A DNA stretch of 45,526 bases, taken from contig CANKZX010000007.1 of the NCBI GenBank assembly GCA_947488275.1, positions 1 through 45,526 of the forward strand. The letters are read 5' to 3'. This document shows, piece after piece, positions 1-7,018 of this stretch. The DNA comes from Alphaproteobacteria bacterium. GTDB lineage: Bacteria > Pseudomonadota > Alphaproteobacteria > Paracaedibacterales > CAIOTO01. The position numbers were made by a program, and so were the translations under genes. A model generated the notes under the pieces. It searched no databases, was not told where the DNA came from, and saw only the letters and a program-made list of their open reading frames with translations. Position 1 is the first letter of the stretch, and the number at the start of each line of letters is the position of its first letter.

Positions 1-234
1 TAACAACGCGTAGACATCCGTATAGGCTGGTTGATCTTCATTGATCGTGAGTAATAAACGATAAAACTGAAGGCGAAGCGTGCTTTTTTCAACACTCTCA
101 CGAAAGGCAGCTTCAATATGGGGATCTGTGCATTTTTCAAAGGCAAGATCAAGTAGCAATGTCATTGCGCTAAGCGGAGTGGCAAAGTCATGACAGATTT
201 TAGCTGCCATTAAGTGCGTTTCATTATATTTCAT
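1..234 (-). CDS. ChpT-like histidine phosphotransferase (3' part outside window)
   Basis: Reading leftward from an ATG at 234, an open frame of 78 codons runs off the window edge without a stop. The N-terminus contains ICHDFATPLSAM followed by a hydrophobic, helical stretch. This fits the His-Asp helix of ChpT-type phosphotransferases (known pattern: CHDLxxPxGA), which pass phosphate from CckA to CtrA/CpdR in Alphaproteobacteria. It also resembles the DHp helix of an ordinary histidine kinase, so the family is probable, not certain. The candidate phospho-acceptor is His15. It is divergently arranged with the gene starting near 392. The 157 bases between them are AT-rich, and I see no clear promoter or RNA there. 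Confidence 0.5.
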   Translation of the reverse strand, partial: MKYNETHLMAAKICHDFATPLSAMTLLLDLAFEKCTDPHIEAAFRESVEKSTLRLQFYRLLLTINEDQPAYTDVYALL

Positions 235-391
235 ATCTGACCCAACGTTGAATAATTGTGTTCATTTTTACTTTGTATCGTATTTTAGCTGAATTAGAGA
301 AAAAAAATAACCAATTGTCAAGTGTTATTTTTGGATAGATAAGAATAAATTTATCCGTAAGATATTTACTTATTATTCATATAAATTTCTT

Positions 392-2029
392 ATGATAATA
401 TATATTGATATAAAGAATGTTCTTATATTGAATAAAAAACTTACCTATACGGAAGAGCAATTGATGCACATTCTTGTGCAAAGGCATCTTATTACACATG
501 ATCAAATAGAGGTTGCGTTAAGTGATAGATTGGAAACACAGCATCCAATCGAACAAATTATTGTAGATTTAGGGTATATTTGTCCAATTATACTTCAAAA
601 ATTAAAATCGGAAATTAGTGGTTTGCCATGTGTTGACCTTAGTCGCTATCAAATAACAGATATTTTTTCAACATTCCCCTTGCCCCTTCATTTGTGCCTG
701 GAATACAAAGCATGCCCCTTTCAACAGGATGGTGAGACGTTGTGGGTTGCAATGAGTGACCCTGAAAACATAAAAAGTGTTGATCAGATACGTCATTATA
801 TTTATCAAACACAGCCTCATATCAGTACCTTGCATTTTTATCATGCTGACGATAGACAGATCATGATGCAGCTGCAAACTGTATCCCCTGAACAGAGGTT
901 AACTGCATCGGATTCTCCCCTTGTTTTGTTGGAACATATTATAGAGGAGGCTGTGCGAAAGTCCGTTTCTGATATTCATTTTCAGCCAGATCAACGCGAT
1001 ATTACGGTGCGGTTTCGCATTGATGGTCTTTTAAAAACAGCCTGTGTGCTCCATCCATCAAAATGGTCGCAAATTCTGAATCGGTTAAAAGTATGTGCGA
1101 ATTTGGATATTGCTGAAACCAGACGACCGCAAAGCGGACATTTTCTTAAAACGATTTACGCACATGATATTGATATTCGTGTCAGCACACATCCCACGCT
1201 GTATGGTGAAAATGCTGTGTTGCGGCTTCTTGATAAAGCAAAGCGCATTCTTAGTCTTGATGAACTTGGTTTTCCAGCTGTGCTTGCTAGCAATGTACGT
1301 TGCATGACAAAAGCCCCACAAGGACTTATTATTTTAACAGGACCAACAGGGGCGGGGAAGACAACAACATTATATGCGCTGTTGTCTGCGATGAATCCTG
1401 AATCACGTAATATGATGACGCTTGAAGCGCCGATTGAATCCGTTTTGCCTGGCATTCGCCAAACTGAAATTCGTGATCATCGGCAATTAACGTATGCGGA
1501 TGGGGTGAGGTCTTTATTAAGACAAGATCCTGATGTCATTTTAATTGGTGAAATGCGTGATGAAGAAACGGCACGTATGGCACTTAGGGCGGTTTTAACG
1601 GGACATTTGGTTTTATCGACACTTCATACACAGGATGTTTTGGGGGTTCCAGGTAGGCTTCTTGATTTAGGCTTATCACCTGTATTATTGGCAGGTGCAT
1701 TGCAGGGCGTTATCGCACAGCGTCTTGTACGATGCCTTTGTCAGACGTGTTATGGGGAAGGGTGCACGCAGTGCACCGAAGGTTTTAAAGGGCGAACAGT
1801 TATTGCTGAGCATTTAGTTTTTGATGATGAATTTAATGATATTATTACAAACGGTGGCGATCGATCGGCTTTATCAGCGTTGCGTAAGAAAAGAATGTTT
1901 CCAACGTTATGGGATCATGGGCTAGAATTGGTGGAGAAACGTATAACCACACGAGAGGAACTGATACGTGTCCTTGGAATGCCGTCCCCTACGATCGAAT
2001 CGAATGATTCAGCACTATCCATCCCCTAA
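392..2029 (+). CDS. GspE/PilB-family type II secretion / type IV pilus ATPase
   Basis: A 545-residue protein with the full plan of a secretion/pilus assembly ATPase. The N-terminal T2SSE-N-like region has IxxQL-type repeats (about residues 25-60). It is followed by the Walker A GPTGAGKTTTLY (about 317-328), a Walker B region DPDVILIGEMRDEETA (about 379-394), the histidine box STLHTQD, and a C-terminal cysteine cluster (about 448-462) resembling the zinc-binding CM domain of GspE. Such proteins are cytoplasmic hexamers that power pseudopilus or pilus assembly. No other T2SS or pilus gene lies in the window, so it is an orphan here. The ATG at 392 has no good ribosome site; an internal ATG at 464 is an alternative start. 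Its 3' end overlaps the amidase gene by 26 bases. Confidence 0.88.
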   Translation: MIIYIDIKNVLILNKKLTYTEEQLMHILVQRHLITHDQIEVALSDRLETQHPIEQIIVDLGYICPIILQKLKSEISGLPCVDLSRYQITDIFSTFPLPLHLCLEYKACPFQQDGETLWVAMSDPENIKSVDQIRHYIYQTQPHISTLHFYHADDRQIMMQLQTVSPEQRLTASDSPLVLLEHIIEEAVRKSVSDIHFQPDQRDITVRFRIDGLLKTACVLHPSKWSQILNRLKVCANLDIAETRRPQSGHFLKTIYAHDIDIRVSTHPTLYGENAVLRLLDKAKRILSLDELGFPAVLASNVRCMTKAPQGLIILTGPTGAGKTTTLYALLSAMNPESRNMMTLEAPIESVLPGIRQTEIRDHRQLTYADGVRSLLRQDPDVILIGEMRDEETARMALRAVLTGHLVLSTLHTQDVLGVPGRLLDLGLSPVLLAGALQGVIAQRLVRCLCQTCYGEGCTQCTEGFKGRTVIAEHLVFDDEFNDIITNGGDRSALSALRKKRMFPTLWDHGLELVEKRITTREELIRVLGMPSPTIESNDSALSIP

Positions 2030-2501
2030 TTTCAATGACCGTCCTGACGGCGCTAAGATTGATGTTATTGTGTTACATTATACTGATTTTCTAACAGTGG
2101 AAGAATCCCTTCAGTGTTTGATTGATCCACTATCAAACGTAAGTTGTCATTATTTAATTCATGATGATGGGACGATTTATCAGCTTGTTGCGGATGATAA
2201 ACGCGCATGGCATGCAGGGGTCAGCGAATGGCGTGGGCAAACAAATATGAACAATACCTCAATTGGGATAGAGCTGCAAAATGGTGGTATGACCTATAAA
2301 AAGGCGTTTGGTGACTGGCCGCCCTATCCTGATGTGCAAATGCAAGCATTAGCTGACTTAATTTCGGATTTGCAACAACGATATAACATACCAAATGACC
2401 ATATTGTCGGACACAGCACGATTGCGCCCGATCGCAAAATTGACCCTGGGGTGCATTTTAAGTGGGAGATGTTGTTTGAGTTGTTGGCGGAGAGGGGGTA
2501 A
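2004..2501 (+). CDS. AmpD-type N-acetylmuramoyl-L-alanine amidase
   Basis: Amidase_2 family protein, about 165 residues from the ATG at 2004. This start gives the family-typical opening MIQHYPSPNFNDRP; an earlier in-frame ATG at 1968 would add 12 unrelated residues. Zinc-site features are visible: LHYTDF near the N-terminus (His), HAGVSEW (His), and VGHSTIAPDRKIDPG near the C-terminus (His/Asp with the conserved DPG). The enzyme cleaves the amide between MurNAc (or anhydroMurNAc) and L-Ala in peptidoglycan or its recycling products. No signal peptide is seen, which favours the cytosolic recycling role (AmpD) over the secreted AmiD type. It overlaps the preceding ATPase gene by 26 bases, so the two are probably cotranscribed. 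Confidence 0.87.
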   Translation: MIQHYPSPNFNDRPDGAKIDVIVLHYTDFLTVEESLQCLIDPLSNVSCHYLIHDDGTIYQLVADDKRAWHAGVSEWRGQTNMNNTSIGIELQNGGMTYKKAFGDWPPYPDVQMQALADLISDLQQRYNIPNDHIVGHSTIAPDRKIDPGVHFKWEMLFELLAERG

Positions 2502-2633
2502 TTTTTTAAAGATCATATTACGTTATCTGATGGATTATTTTGTTTGCAAACGCACTTCTTTAAAAGAACAAAAAATAATTTCTTTTTCATGTTTTTGTGC
2601 ATATTTTATAAAAAATATTTTTACTTAGATGGT

Positions 2634-2656
2634 TTATATGATGTTTTTTCATATAA
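2634..2656. promoter_or_regulatory. Candidate operator: 8-bp perfect inverted repeat upstream of hipA
   Basis: TTATATGA (2634-2641) and TCATATAA (2649-2656) form a perfect inverted repeat with a 7-base spacer, about 75 bases before the hipA-like start. A third half site, TATATGA, lies at 2677-2683. HipB-type regulators bind inverted repeats ahead of their own operon, so this is a plausible autoregulatory site, though in such AT-rich DNA it could be chance. The rest of the 2502-2728 gap is AT-rich and shows no gene. Confidence 0.35.
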
Positions 2657-2728
2657 GAGAAAATATATTTGTGCTATATATGAGAAGAAGAATAAAAATA
2701 AATTGATGAAAAAGAATGAGAACGAATC

Positions 2729-3898
2729 ATGATCCAACGATCTGCGCAAATTTTATTTAAAGATCAATATGCTGGTACTTTGACTGAAACAAATGCTGGT
2801 GGCACTCTCTTTACCTATGACCCAGCGTGGTCTGAAACCATTGCCTGCTGCTTTCCTATTACGCGCCGGGAATATCAATGGTCTCAGGGCTTGCATCCTT
2901 TCTTTCAGCATTTAGGCGCCGAAGGTTGGCTTCGTGAACAACAAGCACGTATTACGCATACCAGCGAAGAAGATGACTTAGGTTTGTTATTGCGTTACGG
3001 TTCTGATTGTATAGGTGCTGTCAGTGTGCAATCTCCCCACAAAATCATTTTCCCTACTTTGATTGAGGAAATCACAACGAATCCTGGTCGAACGGTGTCT
3101 GGGGTTCAGAAAAAACTTCTTGTAATAAAAGATGATGCAACAGGTGCTTTTGCCCCTGCGCAGGCATTAGGGGCTGCGCCTTATATTGCTAAATTTAATT
3201 CTTTAAGCATTCCAACCCTTGTCCGTAATGAGGCGTTAAGCTTGCGTTGGATAACGGCAGTCCTTGGAAGGGACGAAGTGAATGAATTTACGTTATCTTC
3301 CATACCAGCCCTTAATGAAACGGCTTTAATTGTGACCCGTTTTGATAGAACACTTTCTGGTGATAAATTACGTCTTGAAGATTGTGCACAAATATTAGGT
3401 AAACCTAAAGGCATCAATTACAATGGAAAATATGAAGCCGCTTATGAAGATATTGCTGAAATTATTTTAACGCATTCTGCGCGCCCAGCAATTGATCTGT
3501 CACGATTTTTTAAGCGTATTATTGCCTTTGCTTTGATTGGCAATTGCGATGCGCATTTAAAGAATTTTTCATTGCTTGAAACGCCAACTGGTTTACGGCT
3601 TTCACCTGCCTATGATGTGCTCAACACAGCTATTTACCCTGGGTATAATCAAGATTTAGCACTTTTAATGGGGGGTAGAAAAATAGCCCTTGAGGCGATT
3701 AATCACAAATTACTTGTTAATTTTGGTCAGGAAATTGGGCTATCGACAAAAATGATCGATCAAATTTTTGTGGATCTTAGACGGAATGTTCAAAAAGCCG
3801 CTCCAATTATTAAACCACCAGCGGCAGAAGAGCCTGATGGATTTGTAACACGTTTTGAAGAAATTGTGAGGAATGCATGTTTCAAAATACTACCGTAA
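2729..3898 (+). CDS. hipA: HipA-family serine/threonine kinase (toxin of a HipAB-like module)
   Basis: A 389-residue protein with both HipA domains. Kinase features are visible in order: a glycine-rich loop SGVQKKLLVI (about 124-133), the ATP-binding lysine in YIAKF (Lys155), NE (167-168), VTRFDR (202-207), CAQILGKPKG (219-228), the catalytic-loop motif NCDAHLKN (272-279) and a metal-binding YD (295-296). HipA kinases phosphorylate translation components (GltX in E. coli) and induce growth arrest. All catalytic residues appear intact. The partner gene follows it and overlaps by 22 bases; this toxin-first order is the reverse of the classic hipBA operon. The start ATG directly follows an A/G-rich leader. 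Confidence 0.9.
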   Translation: MIQRSAQILFKDQYAGTLTETNAGGTLFTYDPAWSETIACCFPITRREYQWSQGLHPFFQHLGAEGWLREQQARITHTSEEDDLGLLLRYGSDCIGAVSVQSPHKIIFPTLIEEITTNPGRTVSGVQKKLLVIKDDATGAFAPAQALGAAPYIAKFNSLSIPTLVRNEALSLRWITAVLGRDEVNEFTLSSIPALNETALIVTRFDRTLSGDKLRLEDCAQILGKPKGINYNGKYEAAYEDIAEIILTHSARPAIDLSRFFKRIIAFALIGNCDAHLKNFSLLETPTGLRLSPAYDVLNTAIYPGYNQDLALLMGGRKIALEAINHKLLVNFGQEIGLSTKMIDQIFVDLRRNVQKAAPIIKPPAAEEPDGFVTRFEEIVRNACFKILP

Positions 3899-4848
3899 TC
3901 CCCTTGCACTGGAAATCGATTGTTGATGAGGCTTTGCGACGACGTAAAACGGAGAAAATTACACAACGTGAACATGCCGCATTGGCTAATGTTAGTGTGC
4001 CAACAATGGCTGCATTTGAGCGAGGTGATACAGCTCTCTCCCTTTCTAAAGCATTTGATATTTTACGTGTTGTGGGTATGGTTTATGAACCATCTGAAGG
4101 GACTTTGCAAGATCTTTTTGTAAAGGAATCATTTGATAGATGGCAAGAATTAAATCGATTAAAATTTGGAAATTCGCTCAAACGATTTCCATATGGATGG
4201 ACTCGTTTTGATTATTACCTTGAAGGCGAATTAAAATTTATAGAAACGAAAGAATTAATAACAATACTTGAAACAAAAATGAAGCATTATTCGGGTTTGC
4301 CTCCTTTTTACGTTTCATCTCACACAAAGCATAAAATTGTTGCGAATGACATCATTGAATGTCGATTAAATAATTTTGATGATTTCTGGCGTGCTGATGT
4401 TAATGGTCATCTATTCTTTATTCGTGAACATCAAGAAGATCTTGAAGAAACATTTCCCCCCCAATCAATATTTGATATTACAATTCCCATTTGGCGAATA
4501 GCCGAAGCCTTGCTTCATGCTGAACAGCTGGCTTCTTTTTTAAAAAATAAAGAAGATTCCGCGATTACAGTTCATTTTAGAGCTTTATATACAGGCTTAA
4601 AGGGGAGGGTTTTGCGCCCTTGGTCGATGCCTGATAATATAATCAGTTTTCAATTTTCAGGTCGGAATGCATTATCAAATGAAGTATGTGTAACGGCGGA
4701 ACTTTTAGCGAATGATATATCTAAACGGCTTGTTGATCATCTTTACCCTTTGGCATCAACACTTTACCAAGCATTTGGGATAACAGATTTTCCAAAAGAG
4801 CTGGTGGAAATTGTTGTGAAACGACTTTTTGATTATCAGTCCCGTTAA
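3877..4848 (+). CDS. XRE/HipB-type HTH protein with a long C-terminal extension (putative HipA antitoxin)
   Basis: The first ~75 of 323 residues form a helix-turn-helix domain: EKITQREHAALANVSVPTMA, then FERGDTALSLSKAFDILRVVG, typical of the XRE/HipB family. HipB antitoxins are usually around 90 residues. Here about 245 further residues follow, with no motif I recognise, rich in aromatic and charged residues (for example PYGWTRFDYYLEGELKF). The gene overlaps the hipA-like kinase by 22 bases and is therefore probably cotranslated. The simplest reading is an antitoxin/autorepressor with an added domain that may neutralise or regulate the kinase, or sense a ligand. The HTH assignment is firm; the extension's function is unknown. 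It ends 15 bases before the convergent HAD gene. Confidence 0.75.
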   Translation: MFQNTTVIPLHWKSIVDEALRRRKTEKITQREHAALANVSVPTMAAFERGDTALSLSKAFDILRVVGMVYEPSEGTLQDLFVKESFDRWQELNRLKFGNSLKRFPYGWTRFDYYLEGELKFIETKELITILETKMKHYSGLPPFYVSSHTKHKIVANDIIECRLNNFDDFWRADVNGHLFFIREHQEDLEETFPPQSIFDITIPIWRIAEALLHAEQLASFLKNKEDSAITVHFRALYTGLKGRVLRPWSMPDNIISFQFSGRNALSNEVCVTAELLANDISKRLVDHLYPLASTLYQAFGITDFPKELVEIVVKRLFDYQSR

Positions 4849-4862
4849 GGTTCAATTCACTT

Positions 4863-5789
4863 TCATCGAATCCCCTGTGACATAATATATGTCGGTTTTG
4901 CGCCATAAAAGTTCATAAGTGTCGCTTGTTCAGCCACTGTATGATCACGGTGTACACCGCTTAATGTAAACACACTATCGATTCCATATCGACAAGCGCC
5001 TCGTATATCGGTTGCCAGCGAATCACCTAACATTAATACCCGGGACAAGGGGACATAATCGCCGCGTCTTACATTGGCAAGTTCATGAGCCGCCTTAAAT
5101 AAGCTCGTATTTGGTTTGCCGTGAATACGGAGAGGGAGGTGCGCTTGTTCTTCTTTTGAAAACAAAGCAATATAAGCATCCGCAATCGCGCCTGCACAAA
5201 TCACTAACTGATCGCCAATGGTGACGATCTTGTCGGCATTCGCACAAATAACAGGCATGTTTTTCTTTTTTGCAATAGCAAGACGATCGGCATACGCGTT
5301 CGCGTCCTTTTCCCAGCCATCTGTCCCTGTGATGATCATAAAATCTGCATCAGTAACGGTATTAACTTGGGTGTAAGGCAGTCCTTCAAATACGGTTCGA
5401 TCACGTTCTGGTCCAATATGAAAAAGACGTTTACCAAGTCGTTTATAAAAATCATCTGCACGATCACGTAGTGCCATGTGACATTCAATACCAGAGGTAA
5501 AGACATCGTCAAAAAGGGTATCATCAATTCCCATCTCACTTAAACGCTTACGTGTGACATTTGGTAAGCGTGGGGCATTTGATAAAATGACCAGTGTTTT
5601 TCCTTGTGCTTTAAGGGACGCATAAGCCTTTATTGCATCTGGAAAGGGCGCTATGCCATTATGGATTACACCCCAAACATCAATTAAAATGACATCATAG
5701 TTGCAAGCCACATGATCAAGTGATTCAAGTTCTGGTACGTTAGTAGGGGAAGATGATGAATTTAACGCATGCGTTGTCATGGTTGTCAT
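4863..5789 (-). CDS. HAD-superfamily class IIA (NagD-like) hydrolase, TIGR01459-type
   Basis: A 308-residue phosphatase-like protein. HAD motif I is DVILIDVWGVIHNG, the DxWG form typical of the alphaproteobacterial TIGR01459 group. Motif II is LVILSNAPR, a substrate-cap signature is GTDGWE, then VICANADKI and HGKPN (motif III lysine), and motif IV is VLMLGDSLATDIRGA. The likely activity is cleavage of a phosphomonoester; the substrate cannot be told from sequence. The start at 5789 is supported by an AGGAG ribosome site six bases upstream. It lies nine bases after azlD in the leftward azlC-azlD-HAD operon. Confidence 0.87.
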   Translation of the reverse strand: MTTMTTHALNSSSSPTNVPELESLDHVACNYDVILIDVWGVIHNGIAPFPDAIKAYASLKAQGKTLVILSNAPRLPNVTRKRLSEMGIDDTLFDDVFTSGIECHMALRDRADDFYKRLGKRLFHIGPERDRTVFEGLPYTQVNTVTDADFMIITGTDGWEKDANAYADRLAIAKKKNMPVICANADKIVTIGDQLVICAGAIADAYIALFSKEEQAHLPLRIHGKPNTSLFKAAHELANVRRGDYVPLSRVLMLGDSLATDIRGACRYGIDSVFTLSGVHRDHTVAEQATLMNFYGAKPTYIMSQGIR

Positions 5790-5798
5790 AAAAGGCTC

Positions 5799-6122
5799 CT
5801 AAAAAGATAAATAATAAATAAACATGAATAAACCAATAGCGGCGACAAAGCTTTTCATTAAGGATGATGTTATCCACATCACGGATCCTGCAAGCACGAG
5901 CGTTGCAATACTCAAAAATACCATTGCAAGATATGATGCGTTATGTGGAATTTCTCCAAAAGCAACAGAGTAAATGATTTCACCTGTGATAAAGCATATT
6001 GTGTAATCCAAAAATTTATTGAGTTTAGGATAGTCATAAATACGGTTAATTGTTTTTAAAAAAACAGGCACCGTTCGCATGAAAAACGTGAGTGTTGCCG
6101 CGGTTGTTATGACTTGCCACAT
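5799..6122 (-). CDS. azlD: AzlD-family branched-chain amino-acid export subunit
   Basis: A 107-residue, very hydrophobic protein with four predicted membrane segments and the AzlD-typical ATLTFFMRTVPVF near the start. AzlD pairs with AzlC to form the small and large subunits of branched-chain amino acid (and azaleucine) exporters. The ATG at 6122 is chosen because GGAGG precedes it by seven bases; the longer frame from 6167 lies within azlC. It overlaps azlC by 16 bases, which supports translational coupling. Confidence 0.82.
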   Translation of the reverse strand: MWQVITTAATLTFFMRTVPVFLKTINRIYDYPKLNKFLDYTICFITGEIIYSVAFGEIPHNASYLAMVFLSIATLVLAGSVMWITSSLMKSFVAAIGLFMFIYYLSF

Positions 6123-6793
6123 AATCGTTCCTCCAGGTGAATAGCAATAAACGCAAGAAAGAACCAAGCGAGAATCAGTAAATGTTTGCCTATAAGTAGT
6201 GTTAAAGCAGGGGTTAGAAAAATACCCAATAATGTTGTTGCAAGAGCAAATAATTCGCCCTTGCGTTTAACAGTTAAACAAATAAAATGTGTTGGCAAAA
6301 CGATATGGGCAAGGGCACTTAAAAATGTACGCGTGTCGGTTAGTATATCCCATGCTTTATACCCAATCATTGTTGCTAGGACGGCGATACAGTAACTTGT
6401 AAAAACAAGTCCTATGTAAAAACTCCACGGATCTTTCGTGTCTTTTTTAACGCTGCACACTAAATAGGCACTGCTACACATAAAATATAAAGCGGGAATA
6501 GCTAAGCGTTTACGTTTTTGCCATAAGGGAACGATTAAGGCAGACATCAGAATGAATTTAAAATTGAGAATAATGATGTTAAGTGCAACTGCCCACAATG
6601 ACAAATCGTTATTATTAATAACGAATGTTTGTGAAGGACCAGCAAAAATGGTGGCTGTTAAAAGGGTTGCCTCAATAAAGGATAAATTTTTCGCATGCGC
6701 AAGCAAACCAAGCGATGAAAAACACAAAAGGAATGCAACACAAATCGGCAGCGAACTTTTAATACCTGTTTTTAGATCTTGTTTATTGAGCAT
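6107..6793 (-). CDS. azlC: AzlC-family branched-chain amino-acid export protein
   Basis: A roughly 228-residue integral membrane protein. The family signature is present: GIKSSLPICVAFLLCFSSLG near the start and a TIFAGPSQTFVIN motif (canonical FAGSSQF), followed by several hydrophobic helices. AzlC works with AzlD in the inner membrane to export branched-chain amino acids. The frame is open up to an ATG at 6880, but the extra 29 residues do not look like the family. I therefore place the start at 6793 (MLNKQDLKTG), although neither start has a clear Shine-Dalgarno sequence. Confidence 0.82.
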   Translation of the reverse strand: MLNKQDLKTGIKSSLPICVAFLLCFSSLGLLAHAKNLSFIEATLLTATIFAGPSQTFVINNNDLSLWAVALNIIILNFKFILMSALIVPLWQKRKRLAIPALYFMCSSAYLVCSVKKDTKDPWSFYIGLVFTSYCIAVLATMIGYKAWDILTDTRTFLSALAHIVLPTHFICLTVKRKGELFALATTLLGIFLTPALTLLIGKHLLILAWFFLAFIAIHLEERLCGKS

Positions 6794-6870
6794 AATACCA
6801 ACTTTGGTAGGAACACGTGTTTGAATAGGTGTTTTGCCGTTAACAGCCACTGGGTGACCACATCGGCGAT

Positions 6871-6904
6871 GTATACCCATTTCAGATGATTTTGAGAATT
6901 TTAC
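6871..6904. repeat. Short dispersed repeat, copy 1 of 3
   Basis: The 34 bases contain CCCATTTCAGATGATTTT and are closely similar to 14128-14159 and 25332-25365. The shared frame is roughly RTAT(A)C(Y)CATTTCAGATNATTTT followed by G/A-rich sequence. This copy lies upstream of azlC (leftward) and overlaps the rejected N-terminal extension of its frame. Confidence 0.5.
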
Positions 6905-7018
6905 TCATCGCCAAACATTTTCATGATAATCGCATTTTCCTTTTGTGATTTCTAGTAATTTTTTTTCAAATTTGCTAGATTGTCACAGTTATATATAATG
7001 AATGGAAAGAATGAACGC

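Noticed and set aside
2544-2732. Short frame before hipA (62 codons)
   Set aside because: Extremely rich in Lys, Phe, Tyr and Asn as expected from AT-rich noncoding DNA, and it overlaps the candidate operator.
5868-5876. TTATCCACA, a perfect DnaA box
   Set aside because: A single box inside the azlD gene with no cluster nearby; not evidence of an origin.
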